Shown piece by piece: positions 9,753 through 18,945 of a stretch of DNA of 64,000 nt. The DNA is from Streptomyces hyaluromycini (GTDB taxonomy: Bacteria > Actinomycetota > Actinomycetes > Streptomycetales > Streptomycetaceae): positions 62,001 through 126,000 of the forward strand of contig NZ_BCFL01000037.1 of assembly GCF_002217755.1 (NCBI RefSeq). Reading direction: 5' to 3'. A model generated the notes under the pieces. It was not told where the DNA came from. It did no database searches and saw only the letters and a list, made by a program, of their open reading frames with translations. A program made the position numbers and the translations under genes. Position 1 is the first letter of the stretch; each line of letters begins with the position of its first letter.

Positions 9753-9788
9753 TTCCGTAATACGGAAATTAACTTCTGCTATCTGAAA
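9753..9788. promoter_or_regulatory. Tandem-dyad operator of gcl
   Basis: Perfect dyad TTCCGTA-A-TACGGAA (9753-9767) plus an imperfect one, TTCTGCTATCTGAAA (9774-9788), 21 bp apart. Read in the gcl direction, it matches the hyi operator in order, spacing and most of the intervening bases. It lies just downstream of the predicted -10. Confidence 0.75.
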
Positions 9789-9790
9789 TC

Positions 9791-9819
9791 AATGTAGGTG
9801 CGGTGACGAACGTCGTCAA
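9791..9819 (-). promoter_or_regulatory. Predicted gcl promoter
   Basis: Minus-strand -35 TTGACG (9819-9814), 17-bp spacer, -10 TACATT (9796-9791). Start of transcription would fall near 9784, inside the operator, leaving a leader of about 100 nt before the ATG at 9682. Confidence 0.6.
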
Positions 9820-9890
9820 GGGACGGACAACCGGGCCCCGGCGGGAGCACCATGGGACGGCTGAAGCGACGCGACGCCTGAGGTGGGGCC

Positions 9891-10562
9891 ATGTCCGAGA
9901 GCGTGCCGGTGCGCTGTCCGGCCTGTCGGCGCGAGCACGTCTACACCGCGCCGTCGTACCCGTGCGCCTGCGGCGCGCCGGTCACCCCGAGCCTCGACGA
10001 CAGGGCCGGGCCGACGCTCGTGGCGCACCGCGCCTGGGACGCCGACTGGGTGACGGTGAGCTGCGGCTCCTGCGGCCGCCGGGACCAGTGGCCGCAGCCG
10101 GAGCTGGGCTGCCCGTGCGGGGCGGTGCTGCGCATCGCGGTCGCCGGCACCCGGTCCGCGTCCCCGCCGGCCCCCGAGCCCCGGCCCGCGTTCCATCCCG
10201 TGACGATCCGCACCGCCCGCGACGCGGTCACCGCGGCCGCGCTCTATCTGCGCTGGCTCGGCTACCGGGACATACGGCGGGCCGACCAGCGGCCACCGTC
10301 CGGCATCGGGCTGGCCGCCCGGGGGCTGGTGGCCCAGGTGGACCCGACCGTGCAGCCGGCCTCCCGGCGGGACGTGGAGTGCCTGTGGCTGACGGCGTTG
10401 ACGGAGGACTCGGGGTGCGTGTACTTCTCCCTTGCGGGGTACGCCGAGGAGGCGCGTGAGCGGGCCGACGCTTTGGGGGTGCCGTTGTTTGTTCTGGACT
10501 TCACGGGGACGCCTCAGCCGGTGAACAGTCCCGCCGATGAACTGCACGCCTCAGGTCGGTGA
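9891..10562 (+). CDS. Zinc-ribbon protein with restriction-endonuclease-like C-terminal domain
   Basis: 223 residues. The N-terminus has four paired cysteine motifs (CPAC, CAC, CGSC, CPCG) consistent with two zinc ribbons in the first 80 residues. After a proline-rich linker, residues 100-215 run AVTAAALYLRWLGYRDIRR...GLVAQVDP...VECLWLTALTEDSGCVYFSLAGY, which resembles a restriction-endonuclease (Mrr-type) fold. The canonical D-(E/Q)xK motif is not clear: QVDP and a later histidine-free strand suggest a degenerate or inactive nuclease. Function unknown; domain assignment is a moderate inference. Divergent from gcl, but its start lies 70 bp past the gcl promoter region. Confidence 0.6.
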   Translation: MSESVPVRCPACRREHVYTAPSYPCACGAPVTPSLDDRAGPTLVAHRAWDADWVTVSCGSCGRRDQWPQPELGCPCGAVLRIAVAGTRSASPPAPEPRPAFHPVTIRTARDAVTAAALYLRWLGYRDIRRADQRPPSGIGLAARGLVAQVDPTVQPASRRDVECLWLTALTEDSGCVYFSLAGYAEEARERADALGVPLFVLDFTGTPQPVNSPADELHASGR

Positions 10563-10627
10563 CCTGGCTGCGGGCCGGTGTGGGCTTGTCGCGCCCGCGC
10601 GGCGGAGCCGCAAATCGACACAGCCCC

Positions 10628-10660
10628 GCGCCCCTTGCGGGGCGCTGCCCCTGACGGGGC
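10628..10660. terminator. Twin-hairpin bidirectional terminator
   Basis: Two hairpins in tandem: GCGCCCC-TTGC-GGGGCGC (10628-10645) and GCCCC-TGAC-GGGGC (10647-10660). They lie between the 9891 gene (plus) and the acyl-CoA synthetase at 10664 (minus), which converge. Confidence 0.65.
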
Positions 10661-10663
10661 GCA

Positions 10664-12271
10664 TCAGTCGGCGGCGTACGTCTCCCTCAGTTCGATCTTG
10701 CGGACCTTTCCCGACACCGTCATCGGGAAGTCGGCCAGGATCTGGAGTCGGCTCGGCACCTTGTAGTGGGCCAGGCGGCCCTCGCAGAAGGTGCGCAGTT
10801 CCTCCAGGGTCGGCGGGTCGGCCGGGTCGTGCGGGATGACGCAGGCCAGGACCTCCTCGCCGTACCTCTCGTGCGGCACCCCGACCACCTGGACGTCCCG
10901 GATCTTGGGGTGGGCGTAGAGGAACTCCTCGATCTCGCGCGGGTAGATGTTCTCGCCGCCCCGGATGATCATGTCCTTGATGCGGCCGACGATCTCGACG
11001 TACCCGTCTTCACGCATCATCGCCAGGTCGCCGGTGTGCATCCAGCGCCCGGGGTCGACGGCCTCCGCCGTCTTCTCGGGCTCGTTCCAGTAGCCGAGCA
11101 TCACGCTGTAGCCACGGGTGCACAACTCTCCTGCGGTGCCCCGGGGTTGGGTGACCCCGGTGGCCGGGTCGACGACCTTGACCTCCAGGTGCGGCAGCAC
11201 CCGGCCGACCGTGCCCGTGCGGTGTTCCAGGTCGTCCTCGATCCGGGTCTGGAGCGAGACCGGGGACGTCTCCGTCATGCCGTAGCAGATGGAGACCTCC
11301 GCCATGTGCATCTCGGCGACCACCCGCTTCATCACCTCCACCGGGCAGGGCGAGCCCGCCATGATGCCGGTGCGCAGCGTGGAGAGGTCGTACGACGCGA
11401 AGTCGGCGAGGTTCAGCTCCGCGATGAACATCGTCGGGACGCCGTACAGCGAGGTACAGCGCTCCTGCTGGACCGCCTCCAGGGTGGCCTTCGGCTCGAA
11501 GGACGGGGCCGGGATCACCATGCAGGCGCCGTGCGAGGTGGCGGCCAGGTTGCCCATCACCATGCCGAAGCAGTGGTAGAAGGGGACCGGGATGCAGACC
11601 CGGTCCTGCTCGGTGTAGGCGATCGACTCCCCGACGAAATAGCCGTTGTTGAGGATGTTGTGGTGGGAGAGGGTGGCCCCCTTCGGGAAGCCGGTGGTGC
11701 CCGAGGTGTACTGGATGTTGATGGGGTCGTCGCAGGACAACTCGGCTGCGCGGGCGGCCAGTTCCGCGCTCCGCTCGGCCGTTCCGCGCGCGGTCAGCGC
11801 CGCCCAGCTCGGGTCCCCGATGTACACGGTCTCCCGCAACTCGGGGCACCTGCCGCGCACTTCCTCCACCATCGCCCGGTAGTCGCTGGTCTTGTGCCGG
11901 AGCGAGGCGAACAGCAGCGAGATCCCGGCCTGGTTGAGGACGTACTCGACCTCGTGGGTGCGGTAGGCCGGGTTGATGTTGACCATGATCGCGCCGATCC
12001 GGGCGGTGGCGTACTGCACCAGCACCCATTCGGCGCAGTTGACCGCCCAGATGCCCACCCGGTCGCCCTTGGCGACCCCGCTCGCGAGCAGCGCGTACGC
12101 CAACCGGTCCACGTCGGCGGCGAATTCGGCGTACGTCCAGCGCCTGCCGGTCGGTACGTCCACCAGCGCCTCGCGGTCCGGCCAGGCCGCGACGGCCCGG
12201 TCCAGGTTGGCCCCGATGGTGTCGCCGAGCAGCGTGGTGCCGCTCGTGCCGTGTGTGTAGGACGAGCTCAC
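10664..12271 (-). CDS. Acyl-CoA synthetase (AMP-binding)
   Basis: 535 residues of the ANL adenylate-forming superfamily. Core motifs: YTSGTTGFPKGATLSHHN (P-loop), CYGMTETSP (adenine-binding), TGDLAMMREDGY, and the C-terminal lysine segment GKVRKIELRE. The sequence layout is like medium/long-chain fatty-acyl-CoA ligases (substrate inferred). The GTG at 12271 is chosen because it overlaps the stop of the upstream synthetase by 4 bp (GTGA); upstream in-frame sequence belongs to a shadow of that gene. The two synthetases form an operon divergent from the GAF-LuxR regulator. Confidence 0.9.
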   Translation of the reverse strand: MSSSYTHGTSGTTLLGDTIGANLDRAVAAWPDREALVDVPTGRRWTYAEFAADVDRLAYALLASGVAKGDRVGIWAVNCAEWVLVQYATARIGAIMVNINPAYRTHEVEYVLNQAGISLLFASLRHKTSDYRAMVEEVRGRCPELRETVYIGDPSWAALTARGTAERSAELAARAAELSCDDPINIQYTSGTTGFPKGATLSHHNILNNGYFVGESIAYTEQDRVCIPVPFYHCFGMVMGNLAATSHGACMVIPAPSFEPKATLEAVQQERCTSLYGVPTMFIAELNLADFASYDLSTLRTGIMAGSPCPVEVMKRVVAEMHMAEVSICYGMTETSPVSLQTRIEDDLEHRTGTVGRVLPHLEVKVVDPATGVTQPRGTAGELCTRGYSVMLGYWNEPEKTAEAVDPGRWMHTGDLAMMREDGYVEIVGRIKDMIIRGGENIYPREIEEFLYAHPKIRDVQVVGVPHERYGEEVLACVIPHDPADPPTLEELRTFCEGRLAHYKVPSRLQILADFPMTVSGKVRKIELRETYAAD

Positions 12272-13950
12272 CGGAAGTCCTCCTCGCGGTACTCGCCGGC
12301 CGAGCCGGCGGCCGTGGCCTCGCGCAGCTCGATCCGCCGGATCTTCCCGGACACGGTCTTGGGCAGCGGAGCGAACTCCAGCCGCCGGACCCGCTTGTAC
12401 GGCGCCAGGACCTGCCGCGAGTGCTCGAAGAGCACCTTCGCCGTGTCCGGACCCGGCTCCCAGCCCGCCGCCAACACGACGTACGCCTTCGGCACCGCCA
12501 GCCGCAGCTCGTCCGGCGCCGGCACGACCGCCGCCTCCGCCACCGCCTCGTGCTCCAGCAACGCGCTCTCCAGCTCGAACGGACTGATCTTGTAGTCCGA
12601 CGCCTTGAACACATCGTCCGCACGGCCCACGTACGTGATGTAACCGTCCTCGTCCCGCGAACCGATGTCCCCCGTGCGGTAATAGCCCCCGGCCATCGCC
12701 TCCGCCGTACGGTCCGCATCCCCGTGATAGCCGGTCATCAGACCCACCGGCAGCACCGACAGGTCCAGCGCGATCTCCCCCTCCGCCGCACCCGGCGCAC
12801 CCGACACCGGATCCAGCAGCTCCACCGTGTACCCCGGGCTGGGGCGGCCCATCGACCCCGTCTTCAGCCGCTGTCCGGGGCTGTTGGAGACCTGCACGGC
12901 CGTCTCCGTCTGCCCGAACCCGTCCCGGATGGTCACCCCCCACGCCCGCCGCACCTGCTCGATCACCTCGGGATTGAGCGGCTCACCCGCCGCCACCACC
13001 TCACGCGGCGGCGTCCGCAGCTGCGTCAGATCGGCCTGGATCAGCATCCGCCACACCGTCGGCGGCGCACAGAACGACGTCACCCCGTGCCGGTCCATCT
13101 CCGCCATCAGCCGGCCCGCGTCGAACCGCGCGTAGTTGTGGATGAAGACCGTCGCCTCCGCGTTCCAGGGGGCGAACAGGTTCGACCAGGCGTGCTTCGC
13201 CCAGCCCGGCGAGGAGATGTTCAGATGCACGTCACCGGGCTTCAGACCGATCCAGTACATGGTCGCCAAGTGCCCGATCGGGTACGAGGTGTGGGTGTGC
13301 TCGACCAGCTTGGGGCGGGCGGTGGTGCCCGAGGTGAAGTAGAGCATCAGCGGGTCGTCGGCCAGGGTGGGCCCGTCCGGCACGAACGCGGCGGAGGCGG
13401 TGTACGCGTCCTCGTACGGCTCCCAGGCTCCGGCCTCCGCCGACGGCAGGCCGCCGACCGCGATCCGGGTGTACGTTCCCGGCACCTCGGTGAACTTGGC
13501 GGCGTCCTCCGCACGCACGAGCACGTGCTTCACCCGGCCCCGGTCGACGCGGTCGCGCAGGTCGGCCGGGCCGAGCAGCGGGGTGGCCGGGATGACCACG
13601 GCCCGCAGCTTCATCGCGGCCAGCGCGGTCTCCCACAGCTCGGCCTGGTTGCCGAGCATGACCAGGATGCGGTCCTCCGGCTCGACACCTCGCGCGCGCA
13701 GGTGGTTCGCGACCCGGTCGGAGCGTTCGGACAGCTCGGCGAAGGACAGCTTCGTCTCGCCGCCGTCCTCCTCGACGATGTGCAGGGCGGTACGGTCATT
13801 GCCCTCGGCGATGACGTCGAACCAGTCCAGCGCCCAGTTGAAGTGATCCGGCCGCGGCCAGGAAAAGCCCGCGTAGGCGGTGGCGTAGTCGGTACGGTGT
13901 TCCAGCAGGAAGTCCCGTGCCCTTCGGAAGTCCTCCGTCGCACTCGTCAT
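12268..13950 (-). CDS. Acyl-CoA synthetase, medium-chain/acetyl-CoA-synthetase-like
   Basis: 560 residues, ANL superfamily. It opens FRRARDFLLEHRTDYATAYAGFSWPRPDHFNWALDWFDV, a pattern of the MACS/MbcS-type synthetases. P-loop YFTSGTTARPKLVEH, adenine motif DGFGQTETA, TGDIGSRDEDGYITYVGR, and catalytic lysine segment KTVSGKIRRIELRE are all present, so it should be active on short- or medium-chain carboxylates. First gene of the two-synthetase operon; ATG at 13950 follows GGAGACGCGT. A palindrome ACCCCCG-AA-CGGGGGT lies 75 bp upstream. Confidence 0.9.
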   Translation of the reverse strand: MTSATEDFRRARDFLLEHRTDYATAYAGFSWPRPDHFNWALDWFDVIAEGNDRTALHIVEEDGGETKLSFAELSERSDRVANHLRARGVEPEDRILVMLGNQAELWETALAAMKLRAVVIPATPLLGPADLRDRVDRGRVKHVLVRAEDAAKFTEVPGTYTRIAVGGLPSAEAGAWEPYEDAYTASAAFVPDGPTLADDPLMLYFTSGTTARPKLVEHTHTSYPIGHLATMYWIGLKPGDVHLNISSPGWAKHAWSNLFAPWNAEATVFIHNYARFDAGRLMAEMDRHGVTSFCAPPTVWRMLIQADLTQLRTPPREVVAAGEPLNPEVIEQVRRAWGVTIRDGFGQTETAVQVSNSPGQRLKTGSMGRPSPGYTVELLDPVSGAPGAAEGEIALDLSVLPVGLMTGYHGDADRTAEAMAGGYYRTGDIGSRDEDGYITYVGRADDVFKASDYKISPFELESALLEHEAVAEAAVVPAPDELRLAVPKAYVVLAAGWEPGPDTAKVLFEHSRQVLAPYKRVRRLEFAPLPKTVSGKIRRIELREATAAGSAGEYREEDFR

Positions 13951-14024
13951 ACGCGTCTCCTTCAGTACCGGACCATTGCCGGGCGGCTCTCTGGCATCGT
14001 GTAATCCGTGATGCAGGTCTCACT

Positions 14025-14040
14025 ACCCCCGAACGGGGGT
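14025..14040. promoter_or_regulatory. Palindrome ACCCCCG-AA-CGGGGGT, putative LuxR-type operator
   Basis: Perfect 7-bp arms around a 2-bp centre, between the divergent acyl-CoA synthetase operon and the GAF-LuxR gene. The centre and arms resemble the CCCCC-TA-GGGGG element upstream of the trypsin gene. It is a plausible binding site for the adjacent regulator. Confidence 0.6.
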
Positions 14041-14078
14041 GTGGACAGCACGAGACCGGGGTCGAAGGGGCAGGACAG

Positions 14079-14912
14079 GTGGCAGCAGAGGTCGCGGGGG
14101 CGGTGGAGATACGCGGTGCGCTGTCCAGACTCCGGCGCACCACCGGGCTGCCGATCGCCTTCGGCGGGCTGGTCGAGGCGGGCCGGACGCAGGTCCGGAT
14201 CAGCGAGCTGACCGGCACCAACACCGCGTCGCTGCGCTCGCTCGCGGTCACCTCCGGGAACGGCCTGGGCGGCAAGGCGGTCGCCCTGGCCCGCCCCTGC
14301 GCGGTCGTCGACTACTCGGCCTCACAGCAGATCAGCCATGAGTACGACATCCCGGTGGCGGCCGAGGGCCTCCGCTCGGTGCTCGCGGTACCGGTGGTGG
14401 TACGGCGCCGGGTGCGGGGCGTGCTGTACGGCGCGCTGCGCACCGCCCAGCCGCTGGGCGACCGCACGCTGGGCGCGGCGGTGGCGGCGGCCCGGGACGT
14501 GGAGCAGGCGCTGGTCGTCCAGGACGAGGCCAGGGGGCTGCTGGCGGCGGCGCGGCCAAAACCCGCCGTCGTACCGGATCCGGGGGCCGCCTGGGAGCAG
14601 GTGCGGGAGGCGCATGCCGCGCTGCGGGCCCTGGCGCCGCGGATCACCGACCCGGGGCTGCGCGCCGAACTGCTCGCGGCCTGCGGGCTGCTGACCGCGC
14701 CGGCCCGGGAGGCCGAAGCGGTGCTGGCGCCCCGGGAACTGGATGTGCTGGCGTGGGTGGCGGCCGGGGCGACCAACGCGGCGGTGGCCGAGCGGCTGGG
14801 GCTGCGGCCCGAGACGGTCAAGGGCTACCTGCGTTCGGCGATGCGGAAGCTGGGCGCGCACACCCGGGGGGAGGCGGTGTCGGCGGCTCGTCGGACGGGG
14901 GTGTTGCCATAG
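14079..14912 (+). CDS. GAF-domain LuxR-type transcriptional regulator
   Basis: 277 residues. A GAF sensor domain covers about residues 5-160 (e.g. TSGNGLGGKAVALARP, VLAVPVVVRRRVRGVLYGALR). A LuxR HTH covers the last 65 residues (LAPRELDVLAWVAAGATN, LGLRPETVKGYLRSAMRKLGAHTR). Start GTG at 14079 is chosen for its AAGGGG about 8 bp upstream and the natural GAF start; the frame opens earlier, but that part is the promoter. Divergent from the two acyl-CoA synthetases, so it probably controls them in response to a small ligand or redox signal (inference). Confidence 0.88.
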   Translation: MAAEVAGAVEIRGALSRLRRTTGLPIAFGGLVEAGRTQVRISELTGTNTASLRSLAVTSGNGLGGKAVALARPCAVVDYSASQQISHEYDIPVAAEGLRSVLAVPVVVRRRVRGVLYGALRTAQPLGDRTLGAAVAAARDVEQALVVQDEARGLLAAARPKPAVVPDPGAAWEQVREAHAALRALAPRITDPGLRAELLAACGLLTAPAREAEAVLAPRELDVLAWVAAGATNAAVAERLGLRPETVKGYLRSAMRKLGAHTRGEAVSAARRTGVLP

Positions 14913-15062
14913 CTGGAGGGGACCCATTCCATTCATGCGGACGCGCAGTGAATTGCCTTATGCCAAGCCCCTGTTATTTCCCTCACCATGTCGTTCGGCC
15001 GGATTTCAGGGTTCATTGCCTAGAATTTGGTTTGGACACGACACACGAGGGGAGCGGTGACC

Positions 15063-17858
15063 GTGCGACGGGACTTCCAGGAGCCTGCCAGATGCCGCCC
15101 CGACCTGGTCATCGGCCGGGCGGAGCTGGTCGCGGCCGCCCGGGAGCAGCTCGCCTCAGGCGGCAGCGTCCTCCTGCACGGGCCCGCCGGAATTGGGAAA
15201 TCCACCGTCCTGCGGGCACTGGACGCGGAATACGCCGGCACCGCCCGCACCGTGTTGCGCTGCTCGGCGACCGAGTCCGAATCCCATCTTCCCTTCCTCG
15301 CCCTCGCCGACCTCTTCGGCCTGGTCCTCGACGACGTCTCCGCCCACCTGCCCGGCGCCCAGCGCACCGCACTGGAGTCGGCGCTCACCGGCCGCGGCGA
15401 GTCCACCCTCCAGCGCGACGGTCTCGCCCTGCGCCTCGCGGTGCTGTCCGCGCTGCGCGTGCTGGCCGCCGAGGGGCCCGTCCTGATCGTCGCCGACGAC
15501 CTCCAGTGGCTGGATCCGGCCAGTGCCGAACTCCTCGGCTTCGCCGCCCGCCGGCTCGGCGGCATCCCGGTCCAACTGCTGTGCGCGGTCCGCACGGAGG
15601 GCCAGGAGTACGACCGTCACCTACGCGCGTCGCCGCCGGACACCGTCGCCGTCCGCCTCGGCCCGCTCACCCGCGGACAGGTCTCCGAACTCCTCGACCA
15701 CCGCGGCCACACCGGGCTGACCCGTTCCACGGTCCGGGAGATCCACCGCACCAGCGGCGGCAACCCGCTGTTCGCCCTTGAACTCGGCCGCGCCCTCGCC
15801 GAGAACGCGACCCCGCCCCGCCCGGGCGAGCCGCTGCCGGTGCCGACCTCGCTGCGCGCTCTGGTGCTCAGCCGCCTCGACATGCTCTCCGTCGAGGCCC
15901 GCCGCACCCTGCTGGTGGCCAGCGCCGGCGCTCGCCCCACCCAGGCCCTGCTGCACGCGGCCGGCCGGGAGAACGCCGAGGCCGAGTGCGCCCAGGCAGC
16001 CGAACTGGGGCTGCTGGCGACCGAGCCGGAGGGTCCCGCCGTACGCTTCGCGCATCCGCTGATCTCCGCCGCGCTGTACGCGGAGGCACCCGCGCAGGAG
16101 CGCCGGGCCGCGCACGCGGCGCTGTCCACGGCCGCCTCCGACCCGATCGAGCGGGCCCGGCACCTGGCCCTGGCCACCACCGGCACCGACCCGGAGGTCG
16201 CCGACCGGCTGGCCGAGGCCGCGACCGAGGCCCGGGACCGGGGCGCGCCCTCGGTGGCCGCGCAGATCGGCCTGCTCGCCGCCCGGCACACCCCCGGCGA
16301 CCACACGCCCTCCCCGGACGAGCGCCGGCTCCAGGCGGCCGAGGACGCGACCAGCGCGGGCGAGATCGACCTCGCCCAGGACATCGCCCGCGAGGTGCTC
16401 ACCCACGCCACCCGTCCGGCGGACCGGGTGCGGGCCTGGATCCTGGTGATCGACTCCGCCGGCCACACCATGACCGAGGTCGACGCGGCCTTCCCGCACG
16501 CCCTCGCCGACGCCGGCGACGACCCGCGGCTGCTCGGCAAGGTCCACTACCAGCTGGCCTGGCGGGCCCTGATCGTGGGCGGCGACTTCACCGAGGCCCG
16601 GCAGGCGGCGGCGCACTCCGCCGGCCTCGCGGCCGAGGGCGGCGACCGGCGCACCGAACTCCTCGCACTGTCCCTCCAGGCGCAGGTCGAGACCCTGATG
16701 GGCCATCCGGCGGCACCCGCCACCATCAAGCGCGCCCTCAAGGAGCCCCAGGACCCGAACGTGGCCTGCCACCACAACGGGGCGGGCAGCGCCCGGTTCC
16801 GCTGGCTGGTGATGGGCGACCAGCTGGCCGAGGCGCGGGCCACCGTCACCGCGCTGCTGCGCGAGGTGCGCCGGCGCGGACAGGTGGAGAGCGAGGTGCA
16901 CTTCCTGCGCGGGCTCGCCGAGACCGAGCTGCGTTCCGGGCACTGCGGCCGGGCCCTCGACCTGGCCCGGGAAGGCCTGCACCTCGCCCACGACTCCGGG
17001 ATCGGCGAGACCGCCTCCGCGATGCTCACCTCGCTGGCCGAGGCGTCCGGCGGCGACGTGGACCGGGGCCTGGCGCTGGCCCGGGAGGCGGTGGAGCACG
17101 CCGAGCAGGACGGCGACACCATGTACCTGTCCCGGGCCCTGGGCGCCCTCGGATACGCCCAGTTGGTGGCCGGCGACCCGGCGGGCACGGTCCGCTCGCT
17201 GCGCCGGGTGCGGGAGCTGGAGCAGAGCCTCGGCATCACCGACCCGGCCCGGGGCCGCTGGCAGGGGGACCTGGCCGAGGCACTCGTCCGGGTGGGTGAA
17301 CCGGCCGAGGCACAGGACGTCATCGACGTCACCCGGGAACACGCGCTCCGGCTCGGCCGGGAGAGTGTCCTCGCCGTCCTCGACCGGGCCGAGGCCCTCG
17401 TCCGCGCGGCGCACGGGGAACACGACGCGGCCGTCGCCCAGCTGACCTCGGCTCAGGACCGGTTCGCCAAACTGGGCTACGGCCTGGAGGAGGCGCGGGC
17501 CGCGTTCGCGCTGGCCGCGCTGCGTGACCGGCGCTCCCCCGCGGCGTTCGACGAGGCCACCAGGCTGTTCCGGCGGTGCCGGGCGCTACCGTGGCTGCGG
17601 CAGGTGGACGAGGCCGTCTCGGTGCCGGAGCCGCCGGTGGAGACACCGGCCGAGCCGGCCGTCCTGGACGGGCTGGCCGCGATGGAGCGTCAGGTCGCCG
17701 CGCTGGTCATGGAGGGCGCCACCAACCGGGAGATCGCCGCGCGGCTGTTCATCAGCGTCAAGACGGTCGAGGCGACACTGACCCGGGTCTACCGCAAGCT
17801 GGGCATCCGATCGCGCGTGGACATAGTCCGTTTGGCGGCAGGGCGACGCGCGAAGTGA
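15063..17858 (+). CDS. LAL-family regulator (AAA ATPase plus LuxR HTH)
   Basis: 931 residues, the size of large ATP-binding LuxR regulators. Walker A HGPAGIGKSTVLRAL is near residue 40, Walker B LIVADDLQWLDP near 145. A long helical TPR-like middle runs from about residue 380 to 850, and a LuxR HTH is at the C-terminus (MEGATNREIAARLFIS, VKTVEATLTRVYRKLGI). Start GTG at 15063 has GGGGAG 8 bp upstream; an alternative GTG at 15057 is too close to it. A TAGAAT hexamer at 15021-15026 could be a -10. The gene sits directly before a secreted trypsin, which it may activate. Confidence 0.9.
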   Translation: MRRDFQEPARCRPDLVIGRAELVAAAREQLASGGSVLLHGPAGIGKSTVLRALDAEYAGTARTVLRCSATESESHLPFLALADLFGLVLDDVSAHLPGAQRTALESALTGRGESTLQRDGLALRLAVLSALRVLAAEGPVLIVADDLQWLDPASAELLGFAARRLGGIPVQLLCAVRTEGQEYDRHLRASPPDTVAVRLGPLTRGQVSELLDHRGHTGLTRSTVREIHRTSGGNPLFALELGRALAENATPPRPGEPLPVPTSLRALVLSRLDMLSVEARRTLLVASAGARPTQALLHAAGRENAEAECAQAAELGLLATEPEGPAVRFAHPLISAALYAEAPAQERRAAHAALSTAASDPIERARHLALATTGTDPEVADRLAEAATEARDRGAPSVAAQIGLLAARHTPGDHTPSPDERRLQAAEDATSAGEIDLAQDIAREVLTHATRPADRVRAWILVIDSAGHTMTEVDAAFPHALADAGDDPRLLGKVHYQLAWRALIVGGDFTEARQAAAHSAGLAAEGGDRRTELLALSLQAQVETLMGHPAAPATIKRALKEPQDPNVACHHNGAGSARFRWLVMGDQLAEARATVTALLREVRRRGQVESEVHFLRGLAETELRSGHCGRALDLAREGLHLAHDSGIGETASAMLTSLAEASGGDVDRGLALAREAVEHAEQDGDTMYLSRALGALGYAQLVAGDPAGTVRSLRRVRELEQSLGITDPARGRWQGDLAEALVRVGEPAEAQDVIDVTREHALRLGRESVLAVLDRAEALVRAAHGEHDAAVAQLTSAQDRFAKLGYGLEEARAAFALAALRDRRSPAAFDEATRLFRRCRALPWLRQVDEAVSVPEPPVETPAEPAVLDGLAAMERQVAALVMEGATNREIAARLFISVKTVEATLTRVYRKLGIRSRVDIVRLAAGRRAK

Positions 17859-17906
17859 GAGCGCTCCCGGTTAACTGAGGCGGACCGAGGGTTTTCCCTC
17901 CCCCAT

Positions 17907-17935
17907 CCCCCTAGGGGGTTCCCTCATTGGGAGGG
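17907..17935. promoter_or_regulatory. Palindromes upstream of the trypsin promoter
   Basis: CCCCCTAGGGGG (17907-17918) is a perfect palindrome, and CCCTC-ATTGG-GAGGG (17921-17935) is a second dyad overlapping the predicted -35. The position just upstream of the -35 suits an activator of LuxR type, most simply the LAL protein encoded next door. Confidence 0.6.
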
Positions 17936-17956
17936 TGGGGTTCCGGGTCCTAGCTT
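17927..17956 (+). promoter_or_regulatory. Predicted promoter of the trypsin gene
   Basis: -35 TTGGGA (17927-17932), 18-bp spacer, -10 TAGCTT (17951-17956), giving a leader of about 100 nt before the ATG at 18063. The -35 is weak, consistent with a need for an activator. Confidence 0.5.
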
Positions 17957-18062
17957 ATGGATGTGCCGCTCGCCCGGGCATACGGGGGTCGGTCCCGCGA
18001 CCCCCGTGCTGCACCCCCCACACCCGCGCGACCCCCACCGGCAACCCCCACTGAGGAGACTC

Positions 18063-18854
18063 ATGTTCGGGCACCACCGCGCAAGAAAGACCGCCGCAGT
18101 CCTGGTGGCCGCCGCCGCAGCCGCGGCGACCGCGCTGATCGCGTCCCCCACCGCGTCAGCCGCCCCCCAGCCGATCGTCGGCGGCACCACGACCACCACG
18201 ACCGCGTACCCGTTCATGATGCAGATCACGGACGCGTCCGGCAGTCAGTTCTGCGGCGGCACCCTGGTGTCGGCCACCAAGGTGGTGACCGCCGCGCACT
18301 GTATGGAGGGCGAGTCCACCAGCAGCGTCCGCGTGGTCGGCGGCCGCACGTACCTGAACGGCACCAACGGCACGGTGAGCCGGGTCAGCAAGATCTGGAT
18401 CAACCCGGACTACACGGACGCCACCAACGGCGACGACGTGTCCGTCCTGACGCTGTCGACGGCGATGTCGTACACCCCGGCGTCGTACGTGACGTCCTCC
18501 CAGACGAGCGTGTACGCGGCCGGCACCACGGCCCGCATCCTCGGCTGGGGCACCACCTCGGAGAACGGCAGCTCCTCCAACCAGCTGCGGACCGCGACCG
18601 TCCCGATCGTGTCCGACACCAGCTGCAAGAGCTCCTACGGTTCGGACTTCGTCCAGACCGACATGGTTTGCGCCGGATACACGTCCGGCGGCACAGACAC
18701 CTGCCAGGGCGACAGCGGCGGTCCCCTGCTCATCGGGGGCGTCCTGGCAGGGATCACTTCCTGGGGAGAGGGGTGCGCGGAGGCCGGTTACCCGGGTGTC
18801 TACACCCGGCTGACCACCTTCTCGGACCTGGTGACCACGCAGGTCAACTCGTAA
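18063..18854 (+). CDS. Secreted trypsin-like serine protease
   Basis: 263 residues, family S1. A signal peptide spans about residues 1-37 (RKTAAVLVAAAAAAATALIA, ending PTASAA), followed by a short propeptide and the mature start IVGGTTTTTTAYPF. Catalytic triad: His in VTAAHC, Asp in NGDDVSVLTL, Ser in CQGDSGGPL. Six cysteines allow the usual three disulfides. The GTDTC stretch before GDSGG carries the aspartate of the primary specificity pocket, so cleavage after Lys/Arg is expected. GAGGAG lies 7 bp before the ATG. Secreted; likely controlled by the LAL regulator upstream. Confidence 0.95.
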   Translation: MFGHHRARKTAAVLVAAAAAAATALIASPTASAAPQPIVGGTTTTTTAYPFMMQITDASGSQFCGGTLVSATKVVTAAHCMEGESTSSVRVVGGRTYLNGTNGTVSRVSKIWINPDYTDATNGDDVSVLTLSTAMSYTPASYVTSSQTSVYAAGTTARILGWGTTSENGSSSNQLRTATVPIVSDTSCKSSYGSDFVQTDMVCAGYTSGGTDTCQGDSGGPLLIGGVLAGITSWGEGCAEAGYPGVYTRLTTFSDLVTTQVNS

Positions 18855-18945
18855 CCAGAAGATCTCCTGAGCATCCCTCAGGTGAGTGACCAGGGGGCGT
18901 TGCGGGCTACCACGAGCAGCCCGCAGCGCCCCCTATCCATGCCCG

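Noticed and set aside
10664..12943. A 759-residue protein including sequence upstream of the acyl-CoA synthetase
   Set aside because: The first 220 residues are a glycine/arginine-rich shadow of the neighbouring synthetase; the GTG at 12271 with GTGA overlap is the better start.
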